NCBI GenBank assembly: GCA_016125095.1
Contig: WGMK01000007.1
Location: forward strand, 62,001-126,000
Direction: 5' to 3'
DNA from: Candidatus Hydrogenedens sp.
GTDB taxonomy: Bacteria; Hydrogenedentota; Hydrogenedentia; Hydrogenedentales; JAEUWI01
Length of the DNA stretch: 64,000 nucleotides
The translations under genes and the position numbers were made by a program. Positions 34,798 through 43,704 of this stretch are shown here, one piece after another; the first letter of the stretch is position 1, and every line of letters begins with the position of its first letter. The notes below the pieces were generated by a model. The model worked only from the letters and a program-made list of their open reading frames with translations, was not told the origin of the DNA and did not search any database.

Positions 34798-34830
34798 CGG
34801 GCGGAAACCCTCGGGTTTCCGCCCGTGCTT
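34798..34830 (+). terminator. Rho-independent terminator after the peptide-repeat gene
   Basis: A 13-base-pair perfect stem (CGGGCGGAAACCC with its complement), a 2-base loop, then TGCTTTTT. Confidence 0.88.
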
Positions 34831-34891
34831 TTTCCGGGCATGGCGAAGCCTGTATGGTGAACGCTTTCCTCATCGATTATGGAGAATGCCG

Positions 34892-35329
34892 ATGCCCGAA
34901 GCCCGACGCGTGGAAACCTTCGATGTGCCCATCGAGGCGCTGTATGCCGTTATCATCGACTACGAGTCGTATCCTGAATTCGTAAGCGACCTCAAGGCGG
35001 TAGTTGTTTCAAAGCAGTCCAAGACCAAGGCGCATGCCTCGTTTGTCGCACGTTCGCCGCTCGGCGATGTCCACTATTCGCTGGACCTGTTCCAGAAGGA
35101 ACCCAAGCACGTCTCCTGGAAATTGGCGGACAGCGATACCTTCAAGGACATGCACGGGAGCTGGACCTTGGAAGAACTGGGCGATGCAGAGACCCAGGTG
35201 GAATACCATGCCGCCGCCGAGTCGCGGATGCCTGCGCCGGGCTTCATCGTGCAGGGGCTGATCGCCCGCAGCCTGCCCAAGATGATGCGGAGTTTCCGAG
35301 ACCGCACCCACGAAATCTATGAGTGGTGA
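34892..35329 (+). CDS. SRPBCC/START-like lipid-binding protein (RatA/COQ10-like)
   Basis: 145 residues. The helix-grip fold is read from RVETFDVPIEALYAVIIDYE at the N-terminus, YPEFVSDLKAVVV, then HYSLDLFQKEP and WTLEELGDAETQVEYH strands and the C-terminal helix SLPKMMRSFRDRTHEIY. This matches the COQ10/RatA ribosome-association or polyketide cyclase-like group. GGAG lies 7 bases before the ATG at 34892; ATG 34886 overlaps that signal. The gene follows the repeat-gene terminator and precedes a strong promoter. Binding partner unknown. Confidence 0.75.
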   Translation: MPEARRVETFDVPIEALYAVIIDYESYPEFVSDLKAVVVSKQSKTKAHASFVARSPLGDVHYSLDLFQKEPKHVSWKLADSDTFKDMHGSWTLEELGDAETQVEYHAAAESRMPAPGFIVQGLIARSLPKMMRSFRDRTHEIYEW

Positions 35330-35347
35330 GGTACCCCCAAAAAACAC

Positions 35348-35376
35348 TTGACAAATAATCAGGTGCTGGTTACAAT
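35348..35376 (+). promoter_or_regulatory. Consensus promoter of a short transcription unit
   Basis: TTGACA, 17 bases, TACAAT, lying after the SRPBCC gene. The start is expected near 35383, inside the inverted repeat at 35381-35412. Confidence 0.78.
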
Positions 35377-35380
35377 TTCA

Positions 35381-35412
35381 CTGCACAAAGTAGCAGTTAG
35401 TGATTTGTGCAG
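35381..35412 (+). promoter_or_regulatory. Perfect 9-base inverted repeat at the expected transcript 5' end
   Basis: CTGCACAAA and TTTGTGCAG flank a 14-base spacer. It starts within 8 bases of the -10 box, so it is either an operator over +1 or a 5' leader hairpin. Confidence 0.55.
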
Positions 35413-35444
35413 TAAAACGCCCGCAGGGGAGAAGGACCGGTACC

Positions 35445-35543
35445 ATGCTGAACCTGGTGAATACGATCATTATCGAACGCAACCGCCTCCGCTACCGCAT
35501 CCGGAATTCGGTGTTGTACCGCGAAGTCCTGCTCTGGCACTGA
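35445..35543 (+). CDS. Putative 32-residue basic small protein
   Basis: Begins MLNLVNTIIIERNRLR and ends YREVLLWH. It has eight arginine/lysine-type positions spaced in a pattern compatible with an amphipathic helix and no obvious membrane span. GGGGAGAAGGA lies just before the ATG. It ends with TGA at 35541, four bases before the stop of the convergent protease gene. Support is a consensus promoter, a leader dyad and a ribosome binding site; no homologue is recognised. It is shorter than usual ORF cut-offs. No terminator follows, so the transcript runs into the antisense of the protease gene. Confidence 0.45.
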   Translation: MLNLVNTIIIERNRLRYRIRNSVLYREVLLWH

Positions 35544-35546
35544 CGG

Positions 35547-36206
35547 CTAGATCAGGCCGTTGAGGATGTAGCGTTCCAGCACGGCGTGGAAGGGCTGCAT
35601 GGCGAAGTTCAGCCAGGGCCGCGCCACCATGATGGCGATGATGATCCCGAAGGGCCCGATTCGCTCGAAGGCGGCTTCGGCCTGGGGCGGCAGGAAATAC
35701 TTGAGCACGTAGTGGCCGTCCAGCGGCGGCACGGGTATCACATTGAAGAGCGCCAGCACGAAGTTGATGCCCGCCAGGTAGAGGAACACCATGGCCAGGA
35801 TGCCGAAGAGCTGCTCGTTCATCAGGCCGCCGGTGTAGAGCAGCACCAGCACCTTCATGACAAACAGGGAGAAGGTGCCGATAACGATGTTGGACCCCGG
35901 TCCCGCCAAGGCGATCCAGACCGGATCGAGGCGGCGATCCTTGAGGTTCCGGAAGTTGAACGGAACGGGCTTGGCCCACCCGAAAAGGAACGGAATACCG
36001 GTGGACATCGCCAGCAGCGGCAGCAGCACGGTCCCGATCGGGTCGATGTGCTTACGGGGGTCCAACGTGACGCGCCCCAGAAAGCGCGCGGTTGAGTCGC
36101 CGCGAAGGTCGGCCATCAGGGCATGGGCCGCCTCGTGCACGCAGAGCGAGAACAGCAGGCAGAAATATTGCAGGGCGATTTGCCCGAAATCGAGGTTTTG
36201 AAACAA
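35547..36206 (-). CDS. Site-2-protease (M50) family membrane protease
   Basis: 219 residues from the TTG at 36206. The zinc motif VHEAAHALMADL lies in the first membrane span, and the second active-site block ALFNVIPVPPLDG in a later one. Further spans fill the protein, with FGWAKPVPFN between. This is the short SpoIVFB-like M50 form without PDZ domains. The frame is open back to a TTG at 36266, but TATACT (minus strand, 36242-36237) looks like a -10 box inside that extension, so I prefer the later start. Substrate unknown. Confidence 0.78.
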   Translation of the reverse strand: MFQNLDFGQIALQYFCLLFSLCVHEAAHALMADLRGDSTARFLGRVTLDPRKHIDPIGTVLLPLLAMSTGIPFLFGWAKPVPFNFRNLKDRRLDPVWIALAGPGSNIVIGTFSLFVMKVLVLLYTGGLMNEQLFGILAMVFLYLAGINFVLALFNVIPVPPLDGHYVLKYFLPPQAEAAFERIGPFGIIIAIMVARPWLNFAMQPFHAVLERYILNGLI

Positions 36207-36312
36207 GGTCAGGATCTTTCGTCGGGGTTGGCGGCTAGTATACGGGGCGGTGAAGGGGTCCCGCAAAGCCGCTCAGGAGTAAGACTCGCTGCCGCGAGGC
36301 ATGGTTTCCGCC

Positions 36313-36897
36313 TCAGTCTTGTCCGCGTAGCAGCAGTTCGATGCGCTCACTGGCCTCGCTGCGGGTGGCGATAGCGCCGATTTCGTGCTCAGGCACGCCC
36401 AGCCGCCGCAGATAATACAACTGGTGCTGCGAAGGCTTGGGCTGCAAGTCGTTGATCAGCTTGCTCGCCTGGGCCTTGTTGCGCACCAAGGCAAGGTCGT
36501 CGGTTTTCACGCCGAGCCGGGCCAGCAGCGATAGCTGCGCCTCGGTGGGGGCATCGTTCTCAGCGGCGTCGCTCTGCTTGCGCTGAATCAGCGTGCTTGC
36601 CTGGCTGCGGTCGATTCCAGCCAGTTCTTCCTCGGGCGTCCCGAGGTCGTGCAGGTAGGCGCGCTGCGCGTCCGTCGCCGGTTGAGGATTGGGATCGACG
36701 GGGCGCTCCTGCGGTACGCTGGCCGCCTGAATACGCGAAGGGTCGTTCTCGCCCATCAGCACGATACGGCCGTTGCACTTGTTGCATTTGCCGGCGCGTC
36801 CCAAATGTTCCGGACGGATTTGCAGGATATCTTCGCAATGCGGGCAGCGGAATTGCAGCATGATGGCATACTTCATCGGTTGAACCGGGCACAGCAT
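36313..36897 (-). CDS. Zinc-ribbon protein with three helical repeats
   Basis: 194 residues by the longest reading. Cysteines 18, 21, 38 and 41 (CPHC and CNKC) form an N-terminal zinc ribbon. Three repeats follow at about 75-106, 118-150 and 157-190: each has T/S-x-x-Q-x-x-YL/LL-x-x-LG-x-x-E/D, then a turn and A-S-x-L/R-I-x-x-L (QRAYLHDLGTPEEELAG, LLARLGVKTDDLA, YYLRRLGVPEHEIGA). I do not recognise the family; the repeats resemble small helical units found beside nucleases and recombination proteins. The start is uncertain: no ribosome binding site is seen before the ATGs at 36897, 36876 or 36861. Confidence 0.65.
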   Translation of the reverse strand: MLCPVQPMKYAIMLQFRCPHCEDILQIRPEHLGRAGKCNKCNGRIVLMGENDPSRIQAASVPQERPVDPNPQPATDAQRAYLHDLGTPEEELAGIDRSQASTLIQRKQSDAAENDAPTEAQLSLLARLGVKTDDLALVRNKAQASKLINDLQPKPSQHQLYYLRRLGVPEHEIGAIATRSEASERIELLLRGQD

Positions 36898-37029
36898 AAC
36901 GCTTATGGCGGTTCATTTTCAGCCCCGCAATTTGCCACGCCTTGGGCTGGCGTGATATGAAACAAGACCCGACCGCGCGCCGACCGTTCTTGCACTGCGC
37001 GCGCAACCCTCCTGGAGCCGCGGAAATCC

Positions 37030-37899
37030 ATGGAACAAACCACCCACTGGGTGCACAATCTCGACCCGATGCTATTCCGCATCAACGACCAGCTTGGCGT
37101 GGGGTGGTATGGCCTGTCGTATATCGCGGGCTTCTACGCGGCCTTGGCGATTCACTACCTTTATGTGAAGCGCCAGCGTTCCGTGCTCACGGCGGCGCAG
37201 GGAGAGACGGCGCTCTACGCGATCATTCTGGGCATTATCGCCGGCGCGCGCATCGGCTACGTTGTGCTGTATTACGGCCTCGACCGTGCCGTGGCCGATC
37301 CGCTGTTCTTGTTCCGGGTGTGGGAGGGAGGCATGTCGTTCCACGGCGGTCTCATCGGCGTGGTGCTCGCGTTCACGTGGATCTCCTGGCATTACAAGGT
37401 ACGCTTCCGGCAGCTGGCCGACATGGTGGCCGGCCTCGTGCCGCCCGGCTTGTTCTTCGGGCGCTGCGCCAACTTCATCAACGGCGAACTCTGGGGCAAG
37501 CCGTCCGACGTGCCCTGGGCGGTCATCTTTCCGCGCAGCGCGCCGCCTGGCACCCCCGTCACAGAAATCGTGGCGCGGCATCCCTCGCAGCTTTATGAAG
37601 CCACTCTCGAAGGGCTGGTGCTGTTCACGTACCTGCAGTGGCGCTACCTGTATACCGACGCGCGGAAGTATCCCGGCCGCATCGGATCCGAGATGTTGAT
37701 TCTCTACGCCTGCGCCCGTATATTTTGCGAGTTCTTTCGCGAGCCGGATGCCTCCCTCATACTGGGCATCAGCCGGGGGATGTTCTACAGTCTGTTCATG
37801 ATTGTCGCCGGAGTCCTTATCTGGTGGCGCTCCTCGGTGGACGGACCCCTTGATCCCCCCAACCCGAACGCGCAGGAACAGTCCCCCCAGAAACGCTAG
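37030..37899 (+). CDS. lgt: Phosphatidylglycerol:prolipoprotein diacylglyceryl transferase
   Basis: 289 residues, seven membrane spans. Transfers diacylglycerol to lipobox cysteines of prolipoproteins in the inner membrane. The conserved blocks are VGWYGLSYIAGFYAAL, GARIGYVVLYY, SFHGGLIGVVLAF and the signature GRCANFINGELWGKPSD, followed by RHPSQLYEATLEGL. The length and topology are normal. GGAG lies 12 bases before the ATG. Confidence 0.95.
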   Translation: MEQTTHWVHNLDPMLFRINDQLGVGWYGLSYIAGFYAALAIHYLYVKRQRSVLTAAQGETALYAIILGIIAGARIGYVVLYYGLDRAVADPLFLFRVWEGGMSFHGGLIGVVLAFTWISWHYKVRFRQLADMVAGLVPPGLFFGRCANFINGELWGKPSDVPWAVIFPRSAPPGTPVTEIVARHPSQLYEATLEGLVLFTYLQWRYLYTDARKYPGRIGSEMLILYACARIFCEFFREPDASLILGISRGMFYSLFMIVAGVLIWWRSSVDGPLDPPNPNAQEQSPQKR

Positions 37900-37961
37900 C
37901 CCGAGTCGCAGGCCGGCATCGCGAAGGCGACAGGGGGCTGTGGATTTCCCGCGGCCGCGGC

Positions 37962-39200
37962 ATGCGGGATGCATTCTGGATGAGCGAAGCAGTATTGGGC
38001 GGTCCGGGGCTGTCGGCGGCGACCGAAGGGCGGCCAACGGGTAAATCTGCTTGGGAACCGCTGGAACACGTTCCGCAGCTTGATGGACTCCGGGGACTCG
38101 CCGTACTGCTGGTGGTTGTCATGCATGCGCACTGGCGCCTGCCGAACGCCCCCGAGTGGGCGCACACCTGGATCAGCCTGACCGAATGGGGCTGGACCGG
38201 CGTGGACCTCTTCTTCGTCCTTTCCGGCTTTCTGATTACCTCCATTCTCTGGCGCTACCGCAAGAGCGGTAACTACTTTCTTGCCTTCTATGGCAGGCGC
38301 TTTCTCCGCATCTTTCCCTTGTATTACCTGGTGCTTTTCCTGCTGCTAATCGTCATGCCGGTCGTGGCGCCGTGGATGGTTGCGAACCTGCGGTATCCGA
38401 GTCCGTGGTACTGGCTTTACGGCAGCAATATCGCCGTGTCGTTCTATGGCTGGGGACCGCGCTACCTCTCGCATTTCTGGTCGCTGGGCATGGAAGAACA
38501 GTATTACCTTGTCTGGCCGCTGGTGGTGTGGTGCGCACCCTCGCGGCGGGTGCTCACGGGGCTCGCGCTCGGCGCGCTGGCGTTGACCATTGCGACGCGC
38601 TGGTACCTCGTGACGCAGGAGTGGATGCTTACCGCGCCCTATACCTTTCCGCTCGCCCGGCTCGACGGCTTCGTTCTGGGCGGACTCGTCGCCCTTTGGC
38701 GCGTCGAACTCGGAACGCTGTTACGCCATCCGTCGCTGCGCACGGCCATGTTTGCCGTCATCGTGGCGGTGCCGCTGGCCATCGCGATACACGACGTCAA
38801 GGCGCTCAGCTGGTCGCTTTGGACGCTCCCCTGGTCGGTGTCCGGTTACTTCTGCATCGCCGCCTACTACACGCTGGTGCTTGTCTTCGTGCTGGAAGCG
38901 CCTGCGGGTCGATGGACTCATCGCGTGATGACCATTCCGGCACTCGTCGACTACGGCAAATACAGCTACGCCGTTTACCTGCTGCATGTCCCCGTCGATA
39001 CGATTTTCCGCAAACTGGAATGGCACCCCGAGACGGCGCTTTTGGATTATTTTTGGTGGAGTATGCCGGCATACACAATATTTTTGGTGCTGATTTCGTA
39101 CCTCTTGGCTCGAATTTCGTGGTGGCTGCTGGAGGAACGGTGTATGCGCTTGAAGCGTTATTTCCGCTACGGCCCCACCAAGGAGGCTGCTGCGGCGTGA
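37962..39200 (+). CDS. Acyltransferase family 3 membrane protein
   Basis: 412 residues with about 10 spans. The family signature is at the first span: QLDGLRGLAVLLVVVMHAHW, with the conserved histidine, then GVDLFFVLSGFLITSILW. A second block RFLRIFPLYYLVLF and HFWSLGMEEQYYLVWPL follow. This family O-acetylates or otherwise acylates surface glycans. The start may be the ATG at 37962 or 37980; neither has a strong ribosome binding site. It lies 62 bases after lgt. Confidence 0.88.
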   Translation: MRDAFWMSEAVLGGPGLSAATEGRPTGKSAWEPLEHVPQLDGLRGLAVLLVVVMHAHWRLPNAPEWAHTWISLTEWGWTGVDLFFVLSGFLITSILWRYRKSGNYFLAFYGRRFLRIFPLYYLVLFLLLIVMPVVAPWMVANLRYPSPWYWLYGSNIAVSFYGWGPRYLSHFWSLGMEEQYYLVWPLVVWCAPSRRVLTGLALGALALTIATRWYLVTQEWMLTAPYTFPLARLDGFVLGGLVALWRVELGTLLRHPSLRTAMFAVIVAVPLAIAIHDVKALSWSLWTLPWSVSGYFCIAAYYTLVLVFVLEAPAGRWTHRVMTIPALVDYGKYSYAVYLLHVPVDTIFRKLEWHPETALLDYFWWSMPAYTIFLVLISYLLARISWWLLEERCMRLKRYFRYGPTKEAAAA

Positions 39201-39301
39201 CGCCGGGAACCTGAAGGTGTATTTGGGGAATGGGTATGCATGGGTGAAGGTTTCGATACCTGCACCGGGCATGGGCAGCCCAAACCTTGGAGGCCCCGTA
39301 C

Positions 39302-39751
39302 ATGTCGGAACACCGCGTTGGCGTCGATTGGAAACTCGGGGACGGAGACTTTACCTACGAGACTTACCCGCGAGAACACACCTGGCGGTTTGCCGAGGGC
39401 CCCGAGATTGCCGCATCGGCGGCGCCGGAATTCCTGGGCAAACCCGAATGTGTAGACCCCGAACAGGCCTTTGTGGCCGCGGTATCCAGTTGCCACATGC
39501 TGACCTTTCTGGCCATCGCGGCGCGCAAGCGCATGCGGGTCGAGGCCTACGCCGACGACGCGGTCGGCTACCTCGAAAAGAATGAAGAGGGCCGCCTCGC
39601 CGTGACCCGGGTGGAACTGCGCCCCCGGATTACATTCGGCGGCGAGGGCGCGCCCGACGCCGAGACGCTCGAGAAGTTGCACGAATCGTCCCACAGGAAT
39701 TGCTTCATCGCGAACTCCGTCCGCTGTGAAATCGTGGTGATGCCAACCTGA
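39302..39751 (+). CDS. OsmC/Ohr-family hydroperoxide reductase
   Basis: 149 residues. Two redox cysteines are visible: AAVSSCHMLTFLAIA (near residue 63) and HRNCFIANSVRCEI (near residue 137), the positions expected for OsmC-type thiol peroxidases. The strand VELRPRITFGGE precedes the second. TGGAGG lies 8 bases before the ATG; an in-frame TTG 15 bases earlier is part of that signal. It detoxifies organic hydroperoxides by family knowledge. A stand-alone gene before clpX. Confidence 0.88.
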   Translation: MSEHRVGVDWKLGDGDFTYETYPREHTWRFAEGPEIAASAAPEFLGKPECVDPEQAFVAAVSSCHMLTFLAIAARKRMRVEAYADDAVGYLEKNEEGRLAVTRVELRPRITFGGEGAPDAETLEKLHESSHRNCFIANSVRCEIVVMPT

Positions 39752-39838
39752 GCCCGCAGGGGCCGCTTGACGCCCGAAGCGGATTGTTGGCACAATACCC
39801 TTGATTAGCGTTCGGTTGCGGTATGTTCAGGTTATCTC

Positions 39839-39867
39839 TTGACAGATCCGCCGCAGAAATGTTAAAA
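39839..39867 (+). promoter_or_regulatory. Putative clpX promoter
   Basis: TTGACA, 17 bases, TTAAAA. It places the transcription start near 39874, inside the palindrome that follows. Confidence 0.5.
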
Positions 39868-39870
39868 CGC

Positions 39871-39885
39871 CTTATCTTAGATAAG
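39871..39885. promoter_or_regulatory. Perfect palindrome CTTATCTTAGATAAG over the clpX start site
   Basis: A 7-base dyad with one central base, lying just after the -10 box and 15 bases before the clpX ATG. This is a typical place for a repressor operator. I do not recognise the regulator from this sequence. Confidence 0.5.
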
Positions 39886-39899
39886 ACATGGAGGCCCCC

Positions 39900-41180
39900 A
39901 TGGCGCCACATCACACGCGTGACGACGTTCCGACCTGTTCCTTCTGCGGTAAACGTCACGATCAGGTTAACAAGCTGATCGCCGGCCCCGATGTGAATAT
40001 CTGCGACGAATGCGTGCGCCTCTGCATGGAAATCGTCGCGGAGGACAAGGCGACCAAATCGGCCCGCGGGGCGATGAAGGTCCCGACGCCGAAGGAAATC
40101 AAGGGCTACCTCGACCAGTACGTGATTGGGCAGGACTATGCCAAGCGCGTGCTGAGCGTGGCCGTGCACAATCATTACAAGCGCATCACCGCGGGCGGCG
40201 AGATCGAAGGCGTCGAAGTGCAGAAGTCGAACGTGCTGCTTATCGGCCCGTCCGGCTGCGGCAAGACGCTGCTGGCGGAGTCGCTGGCGCGTTTGCTCGA
40301 TGTGCCCTTCGCGGTGGTCGACGCCACCTCGCTGACCGAAGCGGGCTACGTGGGGGACGACGTCGAGAACGTGGTGCTCAAGCTGCTGCAGGCGGCGGAT
40401 TTCGATGCGGCCCGCGCTGAGACCGGCATTGTCTACATCGACGAGATCGACAAGATTGCGCGCAAGAGCGATAGCCCCTCGATCACGCGCGACGTATCGG
40501 GCGAGGGCGTGCAGCAGGCGCTGCTGAAGCTTATCGAAGGCACGGTAGCGGCGGTGCCCCCGCAAGGCGGCCGGAAGCATCCGCAGCAGGAATGCGTGCA
40601 GGTGGATACCCGCAACATCCTGTTCGTTTGCGGCGGCGCGTTCCACGGCCTCGAGCGCATCATCCAGAAGCGCGTGGGCAGCAACGTGATCGGCTTCAAT
40701 GCGGACATCCGCTCGAAGCGCGACATGCGTGTGGGCGAGACCCTGCAGCTGGTGCAGCCGGAAGACCTGATCAAGTTCGGTATGATTCCCGAGTTCAGCG
40801 GGCGGTTGCCGGTGGTGGCGACGCTCCACGACCTCTCGCGCGAAGACCTGGTTCGCGTGCTGCTCGAGCCGCGCAACGCCATCACGCGCCAATACGAGAA
40901 GCTGTTCGGGCTCGAGGGCGTGAAGCTGCGTTTCAAGGACGAGGCCATCGAGGCGATTGCCGACCTCGCCATCAAGCGCGAGACCGGTGCGCGCGGGCTG
41001 CGCAGCATCCTGGAAGAAGTGATGCTCAACGTCATGTACGAGATTCCCTCGCGTCCGGATGTGCACGAATGCATCATGACGCGCAGCGCGGTGTCGGGTG
41101 GCGAAGAGCCGCTGCTGGTATACGAGCACGAGACCGCCGCGGGCGAGTCCGAGAACCAGAAAACGAGCTATTCCGCGTAA
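39900..41180 (+). CDS. clpX: ATP-dependent protease unfoldase ClpX
   Basis: 426 residues. The N-terminal zinc-binding domain has [10 protein letters not shown] and ICDECV, then the AAA+ core with Walker [17 protein letters not shown], Walker [10 protein letters not shown], the sensor region [12 protein letters not shown], and [11 protein letters not shown]. The C-terminal small domain with [15 protein letters not shown] is complete. GGAGG lies 6 bases before the ATG at 39900; the ATG at 39888 is upstream of that signal. No clpP is next to it, which is unusual; lon follows instead. Confidence 0.96.
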   Translation: MAPHHTRDDVPTCSFCGKRHDQVNKLIAGPDVNICDECVRLCMEIVAEDKATKSARGAMKVPTPKEIKGYLDQYVIGQDYAKRVLSVAVHNHYKRITAGGEIEGVEVQKSNVLLIGPSGCGKTLLAESLARLLDVPFAVVDATSLTEAGYVGDDVENVVLKLLQAADFDAARAETGIVYIDEIDKIARKSDSPSITRDVSGEGVQQALLKLIEGTVAAVPPQGGRKHPQQECVQVDTRNILFVCGGAFHGLERIIQKRVGSNVIGFNADIRSKRDMRVGETLQLVQPEDLIKFGMIPEFSGRLPVVATLHDLSREDLVRVLLEPRNAITRQYEKLFGLEGVKLRFKDEAIEAIADLAIKRETGARGLRSILEEVMLNVMYEIPSRPDVHECIMTRSAVSGGEEPLLVYEHETAAGESENQKTSYSA

Positions 41181-41203
41181 GAGCGAACACGTTTATCACC
41201 CTG

Positions 41204-41236
41204 CCCGCCCGGCGTTAAACCGGGCGGGTTTCCTTT
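41204..41236 (+). terminator. Rho-independent terminator between clpX and lon
   Basis: A 9-base-pair stem (CCCGCCCGG with its complement) with a CGTTAAA loop, followed by TTTCCTTTT. A perfect TATAAT at 41254-41259 then serves as a -10 for lon, with no good -35. Confidence 0.75.
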
Positions 41237-41342
41237 TGGGCGCTTGTGCTTTCTATAATACGGGGATTTTCCGCCCGAATGGCGGAAACCCGGGCCTTTC
41301 ATTGCACGCCGCTCCGGCGTTTCAGGTAAAGAACGATTGCAG

Positions 41343-43697
41343 ATGAATGAAACAAGAGAATCCATCCTCGACCCCAAAGGGGAGCGCCTGCCGGTGCTGC
41401 CGCTGAAGGACGCCGTTGTCTATCCGCGCATGGTGCTGCCGCTGCTGGTGGGGCGCCCCGATTCCGTCGAGGCGGTCGATGTGGCCATCCGCGACGAAGT
41501 GCCGCTGTTTCTGTGCACCCAGCGCGATGCGACGGTCGAGGAGCCGAACGGCCCCGACTTGTTCCGCGTGGGCACCATTGCGCGTATCATCCAGACGCTG
41601 CGCATGCCCGATGGCACCGTGAAGCTGGTGGTGGAAGGGCTGGCGCGCGGGCGCGTGCGGCGCTTTTACACCCGCATGTCGCCCATCGAGGCGCTGGTGC
41701 ACGAGATGCCGCCGCCGCGGGGCGTTGTGAACAAGGAGACGCGTGGCCTCATGCGCACGGTGCTTGCCTTGTTCGAGGAATACGTGCGGCTGACCCAGCG
41801 CGTGGCGCCCGAAGTGGTGATGACGCTGCAGGACATCGAGGATCCCGATGCGTTGGTGGATACCTGTGCGGCGTATCTTCCCATCAAGATGGCCGAGCGG
41901 CAGCAGTTGCTCGAGACTTCGGATCCGAAAGAGCGCCTGAGCGACCTGAACATGCTGCTGGTGCGCGAGAACGAACTGAGCGAAATCGAGCGCACCGTTC
42001 GCGATCGCGTGCGCGAACAGATGGAGCGCGGCCAGCGGGAGCATTTTCTGCACGAGCAGTTGAAGGCCATTCACCAGGAACTGGGAAGCCGCGAAGAGGG
42101 CGGCGACGAGTTCAGCGAGCTGCGGCAGCTGATCGACAAAGCGGGCATGCCCAAGGAAGTGTGGCTCAAGGCCGACCGCGAGTTCGCGCGCTACGCCCGC
42201 ATGCCCGTGATGAGCCCGGAGAGCGGCGTCATCCGCAGTTATCTCGAGGCGCTGTGCGATGTACCCTGGACGCAGCGTTCGGACGATACGATCAATCTCG
42301 ACCGCGCGCGCAAGGTGCTCGACGCGGACCACTACGCGCTGGCGAAGGTGAAGGAGCGCATCGTCGAATTCCTGGCCGTGCGCAAGCTGCAGCCGCAGTC
42401 GAAGGGGCCCATCCTGTGCCTGGTCGGCCCGCCCGGCGTGGGCAAGACTTCTCTGGGCGAATCCATCGCGCGGGCGATGAACCGCGAGTTCGTGCGGATG
42501 TCGTTGGGCGGTGTGCGCGACGAGGCCGAAATCCGCGGCCATCGACGCACGTATATTGGTGCCTTGCCCGGCCGGATTATCCAGGGCATGGTCCGCGCTA
42601 AGGTGCGCAATCCGGTGTTCATGCTGGACGAAATCGACAAGATGAGCAACGATTTTCGCGGCGATCCTTCGTCCGCCATGCTCGAAGTGCTCGACCCCGC
42701 GCAGAACCATGCCTTCAGCGATCACTACCTGGAGGTGGACTACGACCTGTCCGAGGTCTTCTTCATCGCGACGGCGAACAACGAATACGACATCCCGCAT
42801 GCGTTGCATGACCGCATGGAGGTGGTGCGTCTGTCGGGCTATACCCAGGACGAGAAGGAGCACATCGCCAAGCTGTTTCTACTGCCGAAGCAGCGCGAGG
42901 CCTGCGGGCTGGCCAAGAAAGAGGTCGCGCTGACCAAGGCCGGGCTGGACACCCTGATTCAGCGCTATACCCGCGAGGCCGGCGTGCGCGAGCTCGAGCG
43001 CCAGATCGCGAGCCTCTGCCGCAAGGCGGCGCGGTTGAAGGTGGACGGCCAGCTGAAATCCGGACTCAAGGCCGATCCCGCGAAGGTGATTGAGCTGCTG
43101 GGGCCGCCGGTATTCAGCGCCATCCGCGCCGAAGTGAAGGCGCGCGTCGGTGTGGCGGTGGGCATGGCCTGGACCCAGAGTGGCGGCGACGTGCTGACCA
43201 TCGAGACCTCGCTCATGCCCGGCAAAGGCAAGCTGACCCTGACCGGACGCTTGGGTGACGTCATGAAAGAGTCGGCAGAGACGGCCTTCAGCTATCTGCG
43301 AGCTCACGCCAAACAACTCAATATCGAGATAAACTTCGATAAAGAGACAGATATCCACATTCACGTTCCCGAGGGGGCGACCCCAAAGGACGGTCCTTCG
43401 GCCGGCACGGCGCTCGTCGTCAGCATGCTTTCAGCCTTGCGTGACCAAGCGCCGGCTGCTGCGCTTTCGATGACCGGCGAGATCACGCTGAGCGGCCGTG
43501 TGCTAGCGGTAGGGGGGATCAAGGAGAAGGTCATTTCGGCGCACCGCGCTGGCATCCGGCGTGTGATACTGCCGCTCGACAACGAGAAGGATCTCGCCGA
43601 GGTGCCCGTCGAAGTGCGCAAGGCCATCCGTTTCGAGTTCGTCGCCGAAGTGGCCGAAGTCATCCGTATCGCGTTCTCGAAATCCGGGGGCAAGTAA
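41343..43697 (+). CDS. lon: ATP-dependent protease La (Lon)
   Basis: 784 residues. The N-terminal substrate-binding domain (LPVLPLKDAVVYPRMVLPL) is followed by a coiled region, the AAA+ domain with Walker A LCLVGPPGVGKTSLGES and VRDEAEIRGHRRTYIGALPGRI, Walker B FMLDEIDKM, and the serine-lysine protease domain with PKDGPSAGTALVVS (catalytic serine) and the lysine in GGIKEKVISAHRAG. All parts of a normal LonA are present. The ATG at 41343 has no clear ribosome binding site; a TTG at 41337 with AGGT 9 bases upstream is a possible earlier start. Confidence 0.96.
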   Translation: MNETRESILDPKGERLPVLPLKDAVVYPRMVLPLLVGRPDSVEAVDVAIRDEVPLFLCTQRDATVEEPNGPDLFRVGTIARIIQTLRMPDGTVKLVVEGLARGRVRRFYTRMSPIEALVHEMPPPRGVVNKETRGLMRTVLALFEEYVRLTQRVAPEVVMTLQDIEDPDALVDTCAAYLPIKMAERQQLLETSDPKERLSDLNMLLVRENELSEIERTVRDRVREQMERGQREHFLHEQLKAIHQELGSREEGGDEFSELRQLIDKAGMPKEVWLKADREFARYARMPVMSPESGVIRSYLEALCDVPWTQRSDDTINLDRARKVLDADHYALAKVKERIVEFLAVRKLQPQSKGPILCLVGPPGVGKTSLGESIARAMNREFVRMSLGGVRDEAEIRGHRRTYIGALPGRIIQGMVRAKVRNPVFMLDEIDKMSNDFRGDPSSAMLEVLDPAQNHAFSDHYLEVDYDLSEVFFIATANNEYDIPHALHDRMEVVRLSGYTQDEKEHIAKLFLLPKQREACGLAKKEVALTKAGLDTLIQRYTREAGVRELERQIASLCRKAARLKVDGQLKSGLKADPAKVIELLGPPVFSAIRAEVKARVGVAVGMAWTQSGGDVLTIETSLMPGKGKLTLTGRLGDVMKESAETAFSYLRAHAKQLNIEINFDKETDIHIHVPEGATPKDGPSAGTALVVSMLSALRDQAPAAALSMTGEITLSGRVLAVGGIKEKVISAHRAGIRRVILPLDNEKDLAEVPVEVRKAIRFEFVAEVAEVIRIAFSKSGGK

Positions 43698-43704
43698 AGG
43701 CCGG

